A stretch of 64,000 nt of DNA from Candidatus Burkholderia humilis (GTDB taxonomy: Bacteria; Pseudomonadota; Gammaproteobacteria; Burkholderiales; Burkholderiaceae): contig LFMX01000007.1 of assembly GCA_001184405.1 (NCBI GenBank), positions 42,704 through 106,703 of the forward strand, in the 5' to 3' direction. The first letter of the stretch is position 1. Each line of letters starts with the position of its first letter. The notes beneath the pieces are model-generated. The model saw only the letters and a list, made by a program, of their open reading frames with translations, had not been told where the DNA came from and made no database searches. Positions 29,208 to 39,319 of the stretch are shown piece by piece. Made by a program: the position numbers and the translations under genes.

Positions 29208-30233
29208 ATGCACGGCGACCCTTTCTCTCGTCTTCTGGTTGACATGCATAATAAGCCACCGCTCGACGCCGCACCGCCGCTCGCCATCTCGCACGACACC
29301 GATCCCGCACCGCACGAATGGGGCTTGTCCCGCATCGTCGCGAATTTGCGGCAATCGCGCGAAGAATTGAATCGCACGCGGCATCCGCTGGGCATACGCG
29401 AACTGCCGTCGCGCGAAGCGATCGTGAAGATCATCAACGGCCTGCGCTCCGCCCTCTTTCCGACACATTACGGCGCGCCCGATCTGACCGACGAAAGCGT
29501 CGACTATTACGTCGGTCAGACGCTCGAAAGCACGCTGCGTCTGCTGCACGAACAGATTCGCCGCGCACTGCGTTTCCTGCCTGAACATCGCGAGTCGAGC
29601 GATGCCGATGTCAGCGCGAAAGCGTTCGCCATCGCGCGTGAATTCGGCACGCAACTGCCGCAGATTCGCGCCTTGCTCGTCTCCGACATTCAGGCCGCAT
29701 TCACCGGCGATCCGGCCGCGCAGCACATCACCGAAATTCTTCTGTGCTATCCGGGCGTCTGGGCGATGACGCATCATCGTCTCGCGCATGCGCTGCATAC
29801 ACTCGGCGTGCCGCTGCTCGCGCGCTTTATCAACGAGATCGCGCATTCGCTGACGGGTATCGACATTCATCCGGGCGCGACCATCGGGCCGAGCTTTTTC
29901 ATCGATCACGGCACGGGCGTGGTGATCGGCGAGACGGCGATCATCGGCCAGCATGTGCGCGTATATCAGGCGGTGACGCTGGGCGCAAAGAGCTTTCCTT
30001 CATCGAGCGATGGCACGCTGGTCAAAGGCAATGCGCGTCATCCGATTGTCGAGGACGATGTCGTGATTTACGCGGGCGCGACCATTCTCGGGCGCGTGAC
30101 GATCGGGAAGAGATCGGTGATCGGCGGGAACGTGTGGCTCACGCATAGCGTGCCGCCGGGAAACAACGTGTCTCAGGGCAAGGTGCGTGAGGCTTGCGGA
30201 CCGGATGCATCGAACAACGGTTACGGCGCTTGA
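29208..30233 (+). CDS. cysE: Serine O-acetyltransferase, EpsC/CysE type
   Basis: The enzyme makes O-acetylserine from serine and acetyl-CoA for cysteine synthesis. The 341-residue protein has a long helical N-terminal domain and a left-handed beta-helix C-terminal domain. The active-site stretch is GIDIHPGATIGPSFFIDHGT followed by GVVIGETAIIG, with hexapeptide repeats to VIGGNVWLTHSVPPGN. Two possible ATG starts exist (29,208 and 29,244) and no clear ribosome binding site decides. It is longer than E. coli CysE and of the EpsC-like type common in Burkholderia. Intact. Confidence 0.85.
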   Translation: MHGDPFSRLLVDMHNKPPLDAAPPLAISHDTDPAPHEWGLSRIVANLRQSREELNRTRHPLGIRELPSREAIVKIINGLRSALFPTHYGAPDLTDESVDYYVGQTLESTLRLLHEQIRRALRFLPEHRESSDADVSAKAFAIAREFGTQLPQIRALLVSDIQAAFTGDPAAQHITEILLCYPGVWAMTHHRLAHALHTLGVPLLARFINEIAHSLTGIDIHPGATIGPSFFIDHGTGVVIGETAIIGQHVRVYQAVTLGAKSFPSSSDGTLVKGNARHPIVEDDVVIYAGATILGRVTIGKRSVIGGNVWLTHSVPPGNNVSQGKVREACGPDASNNGYGA

Positions 30234-30273
30234 AACATGGCCTTCCATTGCTTAACGGAAGGCCACGAAAACG

Positions 30274-30924
30274 TTACGTATTCGCTACGCTGAAGGCGTT
30301 CGAATTGCCCACGATGGACAAAAACTCGCGACGCGTCGAAGGATCCTCGCGGAACGAGCCGAGCATGCGCGACGTGACCATCGACACGCCCGCCTTGTGC
30401 ACGCCGCGCGTCGACATGCATTGATGCGCGGCTTCCAGAATCACGCCGACGCCAATAGGTTGCAGCACTTCATTGAGCGTATCGGCGATCTGCGCGGTCA
30501 TCTTCTCCTGAATCTGCAGACGCTTGGCGAAGGCATCGACGAGACGCGCGAGTTTGGAAATACCGACCACGCGCTTGTTCGGCAGATACGCGACATGTGC
30601 GCGGCCGATGATCGGCACCATGTGATGCTCGCAATAACTCTCGAAGCGAATATCCTTCAGCACGATCATTTCGTCATAGCCTTGCACTTCCGAAAATGTG
30701 CGTGCAAAGATTTCATGCGGATTCTGCTCGTAACCCTGAAAGAACTCTTCGTATGCACGCACGACGCGTCCGGGTGTATCGAGCAAGCCTTCGCGTTCGG
30801 GGTTGTCGCCCGCCCAGCGCAAGAGAATGCGCACGGCGGCTTCGGCTTCCTCGCGAGTCGGACGATCGGCTGATGCAGCGGGCATGTCCAAGCCGGAAAG
30901 GGTGTTTTTGCGCGGGGCGCTCAT
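30274..30924 (-). CDS. folE: GTP cyclohydrolase I FolE (zinc-dependent type)
   Basis: FolE converts GTP to dihydroneopterin triphosphate for folate. The 216-residue protein contains the zinc ligands of the canonical enzyme, Cys and His in [12 protein letters not shown] and Cys in HQCMSTRG, plus the substrate region [20 protein letters not shown]. The start at 30,924 has AGGAG about 8 bp upstream. It is not the zinc-independent FolE2, so it is probably a housekeeping gene and not a part of the zinc-starvation cluster 2.3 kb away. Intact. Confidence 0.92.
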   Translation of the reverse strand: MSAPRKNTLSGLDMPAASADRPTREEAEAAVRILLRWAGDNPEREGLLDTPGRVVRAYEEFFQGYEQNPHEIFARTFSEVQGYDEMIVLKDIRFESYCEHHMVPIIGRAHVAYLPNKRVVGISKLARLVDAFAKRLQIQEKMTAQIADTLNEVLQPIGVGVILEAAHQCMSTRGVHKAGVSMVTSRMLGSFREDPSTRREFLSIVGNSNAFSVANT

Positions 30925-31005
30925 AGAAAGCTCCTGTCGAGTCTGAAGTGCGAATAGCAAATGGCACCCCGCATTGTTCCACGTTTCCGATAGCCAGTCC
31001 GCGTG

Positions 31006-31212
31006 TCAGGTTTTTCCGCCTCCATCGATGCCAGAGCCCGTGCGCCACACATCCTTGCCGCGCTCGGTCAGTTCGCCGCAACTGCGGTCCTTGTCGGGCT
31101 CGGTGCCGGGCTTGGCCATGTCGCCGCCCGGTTGTTCTTGTGCGCGCTGCTTCTGCTGCTTGTCCCGCGCGATGCGGTCTTCCTGGGAACGTCCCGCGTA
31201 GTCGTTGCTCAT
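31006..31212 (-). CDS. Small hydrophilic conserved protein (68 residues)
   Basis: A glutamine-, lysine- and glycine-rich product (YAGRSQEDRIARDKQQKQRA, and a C-terminus GKDVWRTGSGIDGGGKT) with no hydrophobic core, probably disordered. AAGGAG stands 7 bp before the ATG. Similar short proteins are scattered through Burkholderia genomes without assigned function. Confidence 0.55.
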   Translation of the reverse strand: MSNDYAGRSQEDRIARDKQQKQRAQEQPGGDMAKPGTEPDKDRSCGELTERGKDVWRTGSGIDGGGKT

Positions 31213-31281
31213 GCTCGTCTCCTTTTGCAAAGATACGACCAAAGCGCGCGCAAGCGACGTTCCCGTTTTTAAGCCGATGTC

Positions 31282-31717
31282 TTAAGGATTCGTCGGTCCG
31301 CCGAGCGCCAGCCACACCACGCCGAATTTGTCCTGAACCATGCCGAAGCGCTTGGCGAAGAACGTTTGCGTCATCGGCATCGTCACCTGGCCGCCGTTGG
31401 AGAGCGCGCTAAAGAGCTTTTCCGCACCTTGTTCGTCGCTTGCCGTCAGCGAGAGTCCCAAGCCCGCGAAGCTCGTCTTGCCGCTGCACATGCCGTCCGA
31501 TGCCATCACCATCGAATCGCCGACGGTGAACGCGCAATGCATGATCTTGTTTTGCGAGCCTTCAGGCAGGCCGTAGCCGCTGTGCACTTCCGGGTCGCCG
31601 GTTTCGGGCGCTTCGCTGTAGCGCATCAATGACGACTTTTGCGTCGAGGTTTTCGCGGTAGAACGTGACCGCTTCTTCGCAACGGCCTTCGAAAAACAGA
31701 TACGGTTGGACTTGCAT
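31282..31717 (-). pseudogene. VOC/glyoxalase-like (PhnB type) protein, one frameshift
   Basis: The first 30 residues (MQVQPYLFFEGRCEEAVTFY) and the remaining part (MRYSEAPETGDPEVHSGYGL to QDKFGVVWLALGG) lie in different frames, broken near 31,625. Together they give the normal length of about 145 residues for PhnB-like VOC proteins. Members of this group have diverse or unknown substrates. AAGGAGCAGAC precedes the ATG. It is immediately downstream of the SnoaL-like relic and probably was co-transcribed. Confidence 0.8.
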
Positions 31718-31731
31718 GTCTGCTCCTTGGG

Positions 31732-32127
31732 TTAAGACGTCTCGTCGGGGTCCATGCGGCACCGACGCGTGTTCGTGCGCCACACGCCAGTCACCGTCGA
31801 TTCTTTTGAAACACACGGTCGCGCGCATGATGTCATCACGCCCGCCGCCACGCGATTCACCGCGTGCACGAAGGCAACGTCGCCGCTCGCCTCGATATGC
31901 TGTTCGCGTATGTCGAATTCGAGCAGCCCGTTGATGTTGTCGAACCAGCGCTGCCAGTTCTCGCGATAACAATCCACGCCCGTAATCGATGCGGGCGGGA
32001 CGACATCGAATACGACGACATCGTTTGCGTAATGCTGCACGAGCGCATTCGCGTCTTTGGCGAGAACGGCTTGCCGCCACGCTTCGCTGAGTTCGCGTAT
32101 GCGCGCGATGTCCTGCGCTTCGCTCAT
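31732..32127 (-). pseudogene. SnoaL/ketosteroid-isomerase-like protein, two frameshifts
   Basis: A protein of the SnoaL-like/DUF4440 type (AWRQAVLAKDANALVQHYAN, then WQRWFDNINGLLEFDIREQH). The frame changes near 31,850 to DDIMRATVCFKRIDGDWRVA, and returns near 31,757 for the C-terminal MDPDETS and the TAA stop. The second lesion is a single extra C. The two shifts restore the original end, so the broken stretch is about 30 residues. It shares a transcript with the VOC gene. Confidence 0.75.
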
Positions 32128-32253
32128 GTTCGCCTCCTTCTCTTGACTACGTCGTGACAAAGCAACGTTTCTTTCTTACTTGTGTACAGCGTCCACAAAA
32201 AGTAGCAGAGGTAATGGACACTGTCCACATTTAGCCAGTCGCCAAGAAAAAGA

Positions 32254-32483
32254 ATGACAAATGCAAAGCCGCGAAGCACTTACAGACATGGCGATTTACG
32301 CCGCGCGCTGATCGATGCCGCCATCGCGCTCGCACGCGATGGCGGCCCGGATGCGGTCGTCTTGCACGAAGCGACGCGTCGCGCGGGCGTCGTGCCGAAT
32401 GCGGCGTACCGGCACTTCGAAAGCAGGCAGGAATTGTTGACGGCGGTGCGTTCGGCGGCCGCCGCTCTGTTGCGTGCGCACTG
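32254..32483 (+). pseudogene. TetR-family regulator, N-terminal part only
   Basis: The DNA-binding domain of a TetR regulator is present (YRHGDLRRALIDAAIALARD, then helix-turn-helix HEATRRAGVVPNAAYRHFES). The frame runs into the opposite-strand receptor gene and stops after 76 residues, where the ligand-binding domain (another 110-130 residues) should begin. Confidence 0.8.
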
Positions 32484-32850
32484 ATGCGTTGTTGACGACG
32501 AGATCGCCGAGCGTGCGCGCTTGCGTGTCCTGCATCGTCTGTTCGGTGTAGTTCGTCGTGCTGAATGGCTGATCCATCACGTTCGATGTGCCCAGCACGC
32601 CGATGCCGCCGCCGCGCGCGACTTGACCGCCTGCGTACGGCGCGGGCAGATCGGACACCGCTTTGCCTTTGACGACGACGGCGGGCAGCGTGGCGGTCGG
32701 ATCGACGCTAGGGGAAGGCTCGGCGGCAGTTTGCGCGAAAGCCGCCGCAGGCACGGCGCCCGTCGCCATCAAACCGATAAAAACGCGTTGCACTGCCCAG
32801 GACACGGCCGTGCGCCGGCAGTCCTGTGAGGAGTCTTCCGTATGAAACAT
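32470..32850 (-). pseudogene. TonB-dependent siderophore receptor, N-terminal part only
   Basis: The product starts with a signal peptide ending near AAAFAQ, followed by a plug-domain start (ATLPAVVVKGKAVSDLPAPY, SNVMDQPFSTTNYTEQTMQD). It is cut after about 127 residues where it meets the truncated TetR gene. More than 500 residues of plug and barrel are missing. Such receptors import ferric siderophores with TonB energy; this copy cannot. Confidence 0.75.
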
Positions 32851-33063
32851 GAGGTCTTGGTTGTTGGAGTTGGAACAACGCGCCTGTCGATGCGAACGCG
32901 GAATTGAGAATCGTTTACACTTGCGAAGTAACTGTTCGGTGAATGGGGAAATACTTAAGAATTGTTAAGACAAGTCGGAAGAGTTACGGGCGTCCGGGAG
33001 TCTCGCGGTTCGGCACGGCGGCTGGTGAAACAGGGCTGGAAAACTTTCCACGAATTGAAATCG
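32851..33063. other. Intergenic stretch without a gene
   Basis: I see no coding region here. It carries the upstream DNA of the truncated receptor gene (with the short inverted repeat GTTGTTGGAGTTGGAACAAC near 32,861-32,880) and unassigned sequence up to the intron relic. Confidence 0.4.
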
Positions 33064-33140
33064 GGATAGGGGCAGGCCTCGCGGCCCGGCCCCTCCCACA
33101 CCACCGTGCGTACGGGTCCGTACACGGCGGTTCGGATCAG
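33064..33140 (-). mobile_element. Group II intron 3' end relic
   Basis: Read on the minus strand the sequence has the shape of an intron end: a domain V-like hairpin (CCGTGTACGG and CCGTACGCACGG), the bridge GGTGTGGGAGGGG, a second GC-rich hairpin (GGCCGCGAGGCC), and the terminal CCCTATCCCGAT. I recall this tail from Burkholderia group II introns. No maturase gene remains. It is the left neighbour of the zinc-paralogue cluster. Confidence 0.5.
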
Positions 33141-33256
33141 TTAATTGGCGCTGGACCGACCGACGGCAGGCCCAGCGAACGGAGTCATGAAGAGAGCCTG
33201 CATCCCCATGATGCGGTGGCGTGGGCCGGCGCGTTCGAAGGAGAGGGTTCGGAACG

Positions 33257-34369
33257 ATGTCATCGCGCATTCCCGTCACCTTGCTGACCGGGTTTCTGGA
33301 CAGTGGCAAAACCACGATCCTCAATCATCTGGTGCAACAGCCCGAACTGGCTGATGTCCTGGTGATCATCAACGAATTCGGCACCATCCCACTGGATCAT
33401 CAGCTGGTCGCGCATAGCACGGATAACGTCGTCATGGAGATGAGCAGCGGCTGCCTGTGCTGCACGATCCGGGGCGATCTCATCACCACGTTGCGCGACA
33501 TCCACTGGCGCTTCTCGCGGGAAGGCCAGCGCCAGTTCGATCGCGTGCTGATCGAGACCACGGGCCTGGCGGACCCCGCGCCGATCATTCACACGCTGAT
33601 GACCCAGGCGGAGGTCGCCACGCGTTACCGGCTCGATGGCATCGTCACGGCACTGGACCTGGCAACGGGATCGGAGACGCTGGACCTGCATGCCGAAGCC
33701 GTCCGGCAAGTGGCGATGGCCGATGTGCTGTTGCTGACCAAGGGCGATCTGATCAAACCTCGCCAACGCTCCGCTCTGGACCACCGCCTGGATAGCAGCA
33801 TCAACCCGGCCGCGCCGCGACTGGATGTGCCCAACGGCGTGGTCGCGCCCGACAGCCTTTTGAATCTGGGTTTCTTCTCCACGGACGGCAAGACGCCGGA
33901 TGTGAAGCGCTGGCTCAGGGAAGAAGCCTATGCGGATCATCAGCATGCGACGGGCGCAGAGCATGATGACGGGCATCATCATGGCGAACATCATCCGAGC
34001 CATCACCACGGGCGCGACACCCATGATGTGAACCGGCACGACGATCACATCAGGGCCTTCTGCTTCTCGCTGAAAGAGCCGATCCCGGAAGTGGTGCTGG
34101 CCGCCTGGCTGGAGACGCTGCTGCGGTTCGCCGGTAGCAATATCCTGCGGGTCAAAGGCATTCTCAATGTCGAAGGCCATGACCGACCCTATGTCATTCA
34201 GGGCGTGCAGCACATCTTTCACCCGCCCATCTCTCTTCCGGCGTGGCCGGACGATGATCACCGTTCGCGGGTGGTCTTCATCACCCGCGACGTAGACCGG
34301 CAAGCCATTGAGGAGACGTTCGATGCGTTTCGGCAGGCCGTGCCGCAGGCATGGGAGGCCGAGTCATGA
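33257..34369 (+). CDS. COG0523/ZNG-type metal-chaperone GTPase (CobW family)
   Basis: A G3E GTPase: P-loop GFLDSGKTT at about residues 11-19, the metal-binding CxCC motif in [13 protein letters not shown] (about 66-78), and LLTKGDL as the guanine-specificity segment. A very histidine-rich loop (about residues 235-270, including [19 protein letters not shown]) precedes the C-terminal CobW_C domain. The family delivers zinc to client enzymes under zinc limitation, and its genes are typically Zur-controlled and next to paralogues of zinc enzymes, as here. It is the first gene of the cluster, intact, and overlaps cysS2 by ATGA. Confidence 0.88.
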   Translation: MSSRIPVTLLTGFLDSGKTTILNHLVQQPELADVLVIINEFGTIPLDHQLVAHSTDNVVMEMSSGCLCCTIRGDLITTLRDIHWRFSREGQRQFDRVLIETTGLADPAPIIHTLMTQAEVATRYRLDGIVTALDLATGSETLDLHAEAVRQVAMADVLLLTKGDLIKPRQRSALDHRLDSSINPAAPRLDVPNGVVAPDSLLNLGFFSTDGKTPDVKRWLREEAYADHQHATGAEHDDGHHHGEHHPSHHHGRDTHDVNRHDDHIRAFCFSLKEPIPEVVLAAWLETLLRFAGSNILRVKGILNVEGHDRPYVIQGVQHIFHPPISLPAWPDDDHRSRVVFITRDVDRQAIEETFDAFRQAVPQAWEAES

Positions 34370-35805
34370 TGCCGACCGGTTTGGCGCGCGAAACGCCGCC
34401 TATCGTCCTGTACAACACGCTCACACGCGCGCGGGAACCGCTTCACACCGAGCGGCCCGATCGGGTCACGATGTATGTGTGCGGACCGACGGTCTATAAC
34501 TTCGCCCATATCGGGAACGCCCGGCCTGCGGTGGTGTTCGATGTGCTCGCCCGCTTGCTGCGGCACGACTATGCGCGTTTGGTCTACGCGCGCAACTTCA
34601 CAGACGTTGACGACAAGATCAACGCGGCGGCAGCTGCATCGTGCTTACCAATCGGGGCGAGCGCGGCGCGCTATATCGAGGCCTATCAGGCCGACATGCA
34701 GGCCCTGGGCGGGTTTATAGTACCCCCTGATCTGGAACCGCGCGTCACTGAGCATATTCCGGACATCATCGCCCTGATTCAGGCGCTCATCGCGCGCGGC
34801 CACGCCTATGTCGCGCAGGAGCATATCCTTTTCGACGTTGCGTCCTGGCCAGACTATGGGCAGTTGTCCGGGCGTCGTCCCGAGGACATGTTGGCGGGTG
34901 CACGGGGTGGAGGTCGCGCCCTACAAGCGAAACCCGCTCGACTTCGTCTTGTGGAAGCCTTCGACACCGGACCCGCCCGGCTGGAGCAGTCCCTGGGGAC
35001 GCGGTCGCCCCGGATGGCATGTGGAATGTTCGGCGATGATTGGCCGCCATATCAGCGGCACGCTCGACATCCATGGCGGCGAGCAGGACCTGATCTTCCC
35101 GCACCATGAGAATGAGATTGCGCAGGGCAGCTGCGCACAGGATGGCGCGCTGTATTGCCGCACCTGGGTCCACAACGGCTTCGTGACGGTCGATGGGCAA
35201 AAAATGTCCAAGGCGCTGGGCAATGTGCTGCTCGTACGCGATCTGCTCGACCGCGCACCGGGAGAAGTGATCCGCTTGGCCTTGCTGGCTACGCACTATC
35301 GCAAGCCACTGGACTGGAATGATCGACACCTCAGCCAGGTCCGGCAAACGCTTCAACGCTGGTATGTCCTATTGGCGCGGATCGAGCGACGAGAGGAGGT
35401 CGAGCCCGATGCCCGCCTGCTCAGCGCGTTGCGGGACGATCTGAACATTCCGCAGGCGATCGTTCGCCTGCACGAACTGGCGATCGCGGCAGCCCATGCG
35501 TCTGATGTTGAAGCCCCCCGAGCCGCTGGGCAACTGCGCGCGTCCGCGGCGATGTTAGGCCTGTTGCAGGCGCCCCATCATCGATCCTGGCGGCGCTTCA
35601 GCAGACCACGCGGACGCCCCCTCACGCCGTCCTTCTGTCCGCTGATCGTATTGCAGAATTGGTGGCACTCAGAGACCAGGCGCGCCGAGAACGGAATTAT
35701 GCACAAGCCGATGCGGTCCGCGCTGAATTGGACGCTGCCGGCGTGACCCTGAACGACACCGCCGAGGGCACACGCTGGCAATTCCACGATGAGCTTACCC
35801 CATGA
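34366..35805 (+). pseudogene. cysS2: Second cysteinyl-tRNA synthetase (CysS2), two frameshifts
   Basis: Class I synthetase: [20 protein letters not shown] carries the HIGH-type motif, and GQKMSKALGN the KMSKS motif. The zinc ligand positions are still occupied (Cys in YVCGPT, Cys in WHVECSAM, His/Glu in FPHHENE). An extra G in a G-run near 34,906 and a second shift near 35,590 break the frame. The C-terminal part (RRERNYAQADAVRAELDAAG) is conserved. Duplicated cysS genes occur in zinc-starvation clusters with COG0523 genes. Start and stop overlap the neighbours by 4 bp, so the whole cluster was one transcript. Confidence 0.85.
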
Positions 35806-36059
35806 GTGCTCTTCCCGCGCGCTTTCTTGTGATGCTGATACGAGGCTACCGACTTGGCATCAGTCCCATGCTGGGGCATCGCTGTCGCTTCTATCCACCC
35901 TGCTCGCATTATGCGATCGAAGCACAGCAAATCCATGGTGCTTGCAAGGGCGGATGGTTGGCCCTGCGGCGAATTGCCCGCTGTCATCCGCTTCATCCCG
36001 GCGGCTATGATCCTCCCGTACCTGCGGTGCGTCACAGGGACGAGGGACCGGTATGCTGA
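35802..36059 (+). CDS. yidD: YidD family membrane-protein insertion efficiency factor
   Basis: An 85-residue protein with the YidD (haemolytic domain) signature: [20 protein letters not shown], followed by [20 protein letters not shown] and [12 protein letters not shown]. YidD normally sits beside yidC, rnpA and rpmH; a copy inside a zinc-paralogue cluster is unusual for me and may be a cysteine/histidine-containing paralogue. It overlaps cysS2 by 4 bp and queD2 by 7 bp. Intact. Confidence 0.85.
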   Translation: MSALPARFLVMLIRGYRLGISPMLGHRCRFYPPCSHYAIEAQQIHGACKGGWLALRRIARCHPLHPGGYDPPVPAVRHRDEGPVC

Positions 36060-36639
36060 TCCGCAAACTCTACCGTTTCGAAGCGGCGCATATCGTGCGC
36101 GGATGCAGCACACGGCGCTGCTCGCATTCGATCCACGGCTACTTGTATCGGGTCGAGGTCGTGCTGGCGGCGCAGGCGCTCGATCACGGGCAGATGGTCT
36201 ACGACTTCAGTCTACTCAAGACGGATATCCGCGAGCTGATCGACGGGTTTGATCACGCCTTGGTCATGTGGTCGGAGGATGCGACGGACTATCGGGAGGC
36301 CATGCAGCAGCACTCGGAACGCTGGGTCCTGATCCCCGTCTCACCCAGCGCAGAGCAATTTGCCCGGCTGCTGTTCCGTCTGGTCGATACCGCACTGTCG
36401 CTACCGACATGGCCAATGGCGAAGCCGATGTGCGGCTGCATTCGATCATCATCCATGAAACGGACACCGGAAGCGCCCAATGCTTTCGCGACGATGCCGA
36501 AAACCTTCGCATGGGTCGGATCGATCTGGACGCGATCGTTTTTTCGCCCGCCATTACCCGCCAATGGCGCGACCCTGACTTGATGAGACGATTAACGCGT
36601 GGCGAGCGTCGCGCCAATTTTCCACCCGAGGTTCCATGA
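36053..36639 (+). pseudogene. queD2: 6-pyruvoyltetrahydropterin synthase/QueD paralogue, one frameshift
   Basis: QueD-type fold: LYRFEAAHIVRG supplies the first zinc histidine and CSHSIHGYLYRVEV the second; the third, normally HGH, reads HGY here. DFSLLKTDIRELIDGFDHAL and SPSAEQFARLLFRLVDTALS follow. The frame shifts near 36,395 and the C-terminal part (DVRLHSIIIHETDTGSAQCF) continues in another frame to the stop at 36,639. The enzyme makes carboxytetrahydropterin for queuosine, or a related pterin. It is the usual QueD2 partner in zinc-limitation clusters. The stop overlaps the next gene. Confidence 0.8.
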
Positions 36640-37198
36640 TCCGTAAAAAAATCCCCGCGGCGATCTGCCGATCATCCATCCTGACGCCTTCATCGATCCG
36701 ACCGCCATCCTGTGTGGTCACGTCATTGTCGAGGAGGATGTCTTTATCGGTTCCTATGCGGTCATCCGGGCTGACGAGCAGGATGTGGACGGTCAGATCG
36801 CGCCCATCAGGATTGGCGCGCACTCGAACATCCAGGACGGTGTCGTTACTCATACGAAGTCCGGGACACCGGTGACGATCGGTGAACGCACGTCGATCGC
36901 CCATCGCGCCATCGTTCACGGTCCCTGCTCAGTCGGACATGACGTTTTCATTGGCTTCAACAGTGTGCTTTTCAATTGCATGATCGGTGACGGCTGCGTC
37001 GTGCGTTACAACGCCCTCGTCGATGGCTGCGAGCTGCCACCGGGTTTCTATGTTCCATCGACGGAGCGGATCGGTCCCGACACGGACATCGCTTCGCTCA
37101 CGCCTGTCAGCGTCGATGCGACTGCCTTTTCGGACGATGTGGCCCGGACCAATAACGCCCTGGTGAGGGGCTATAAATCTATCCAGAACGAGTTTTGA
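36636..37198 (+). pseudogene. Gamma-class carbonic anhydrase paralogue, frameshift in an A-run
   Basis: A left-handed beta-helix protein of the gamma-CA/YrdA type. IIHPDAFIDPTAILCG, then VVTHTKSGTPVTIGERTSIA, HRAIVHGPCSVGHDVFIGFN and NCMIGDGCVVRYNALVDGCE carry the hexapeptide repeats and the metal-binding histidines. The start MIRKK is followed by a run of seven A's that is one base short, putting the first 45 residues out of frame with the rest (from about 36,660). Gamma-CA copies are recurrent members of Zur-linked clusters, perhaps with iron or cobalt instead of zinc. Overlaps queD2 by ATGA. Confidence 0.8.
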
Positions 37199-37200
37199 AC

Positions 37201-39196
37201 ATGGCAACGATGGCGACACCACGGGAAATCATTGTCCGACGGCCTTGACGGCGACGGTGGTCGGCAGCACGTCTTCGAAGGACCGGCGACGGTTGGCGAG
37301 GCGCTGACGATGCTCGATCCAACCCGGGCGATGGATGCGGTTGGCGCCCGCCTTGACGGACAGTTGGTCGATCTCACCGAGGTCGTGCTTCGTGACAGTA
37401 TATTATCGAGCCCGTCATGAGCGAAGATCTCGATGGTTTGGCGATAGTTCGTCGCACCTGCGCCCAGTTGCTCGGCCATGCGGCGAAGCAACTTTACCCC
37501 TCGGCGCAGCTGGCGATCGCCTGGGTGACGGACGATGGCTTCGACTATGACATCGCCTATGAGCGGCCCTTCACGGCCGATAACCTGCTGGCCATCGAAG
37601 CCCGCATGTGCGTACTGGCAGACACCAAATATGACATTCTCAAATTATGTGCTACCGCATGAGGAGGTCGTCCGAATCTTCCGGATGAGTAAAGCGGAAT
37701 ACAAGAGCTTCGGTTGCTCGACGCGATGCCCAGGGATGGGTCAGTGAGCATCTATATTCACCAGGACTATATCGACATGTCTTGGGGGCCGATGGTGCCT
37801 AACACACGCTTTCTGGAAACGTTCAAATTGATGCATGTCTCTGGTGCCTATTGGAAGGACGAAGCACACAATGAGCAGCTGCAACGTATTCATGGCACAG
37901 CCTGGGCAAGCCAGCAGCAACTCAATGCCCACTTCCATCGACTCTCCGAAGCGGAGAAACGCGATCATCGGCGGCTCGGACGTGAACTCGATCTCTTTCA
38001 CTTCGAGGCGGAGGCTCCTGGAGCGGTTTTCTGGCATCCACGCGGCTGGACCGTGTTCCAGGAACTGATCGGTTATCTGCGTCGCCGGCAGCGTAACGCA
38101 GGCTATGTCGAAGTGAATACGCCGGATGTGATAGATCGCGGCCTCTGGGAAATCTCGGGCCACTGGCAGAATTATCGCGATCATATGTTCGTGACCGAAC
38201 CCGAGCCTGGCCGATCCCTGGCGCTCAAGCCGATGAGCTGCCCGGGCAGCGTGCTTATGTATCGCCACGCTCTCAAAAGCTATCGCGACCTGCCCATTCG
38301 CATGAGCGAGTTCGGTAAGGTTCACCGATATGAGCCGTCCGGTGCGCTGCACGGGTGCTGCGCGTGCGCCATTTTACGCAGGACGACGCGCATATCTACT
38401 GCACACCGGAGCAACTGGATGCCAAGTGCCGGGCCGTTATTGGACTCGTGCTCGATATCTACCGGCAATTCGACTTCGATGAAGTCCGCATCAAGCTGTC
38501 CACCCGCCCGGACCATCGCATGGGTGACGATGTGCTTTGGGACGAGTTGGAAGGCCGCGTTGACGCAGGCGCTGGAGGGCGTCGGTGTGGGCTTCGAACT
38601 CAGTCCGGGTGAAGGCGCCTTTTATGGACCGAAGCTCGAATTCGTTCTGCGCGATGCGATCGGTCGGGACTGGCAGTGCGGCACGCTCCAGGTGGACATG
38701 AATTTGCCAGAGCGTTTCGGCATCGACTATATCGATGCCAAGGGCCTGCGGCAGCGCCCTGTCATGTTGCATCGCGCGATCCTGGGCTCGTTGGAGCGTT
38801 TCACGCATCCTCCTGGAACATCATGCTGGCAAGCTGCCACCCTGGCTGGCGCCGGTGCAGGCCATGGTCTTGTCGATCACCGATGAGCAGGCCGCTTATG
38901 CGCAAAAGGTCATGCGGCTGTTCCGGGAGGCGGGCACGCTCACGATTCGGGAACGGCAAGAATCCCGAACGCTATCGCTGATGGATGCGGTGGGTTTTCT
39001 GTTGGAAAAGACTCGGGCGCCGGATTTTACCCAGCGCCGGGAGGCACAACGCCGCCTGTGGAGGGACCTGAATAGACAGGGAGAGCCGGGGCGTGGAACG
39101 GCAACGGCTGACTCGGCGAGCGGGAGCAGCCTCGGTCGCGCCATGCGACGGCCGGGACGCAGCACGCTGAATGAAGACACCAAATGGATATCGTGA
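37201..39196 (+). pseudogene. thrS2: Second threonyl-tRNA synthetase (ThrS2), multiple frameshifts
   Basis: All parts of a class II ThrRS can be read, but in alternating frames. They are the TGS domain (TFEGPATVGEALTMLDPTRA-like), the editing-like domain (TCAQLLGHAAKQLYPSAQLA, then ERPFTADNLLAIEARM) and the catalytic core ([47 protein letters not shown]). The zinc ligands Cys and two His are still present in those three motifs. Breaks lie near 37,240, 37,418, 37,650, 38,360, 38,560 and 38,810. The anticodon-binding end after 38,900 is poorly readable, so the 3' limit is uncertain. A housekeeping thrS must exist elsewhere. Confidence 0.8.
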
Positions 39197-39319
39197 CGGG
39201 GCGACGGGCATCCCGTGCGAACACAGTTGGTCGTCAGCGATAAAGTGTCGTGCGCGCCCCCATCGTTGAGCCGGTCTCGCGTTTGGAAAATCTGAATTGT
39301 GACGTCTCCAGAGGACAGG

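Noticed and set aside
39197..39319. A Zur operator in front of the repressor gene or the cluster
   Set aside because: I searched by eye before 33,257, 39,320 and 39,766 for an AT-rich palindrome of the TGTTATA-TATAACA type and found none convincing.
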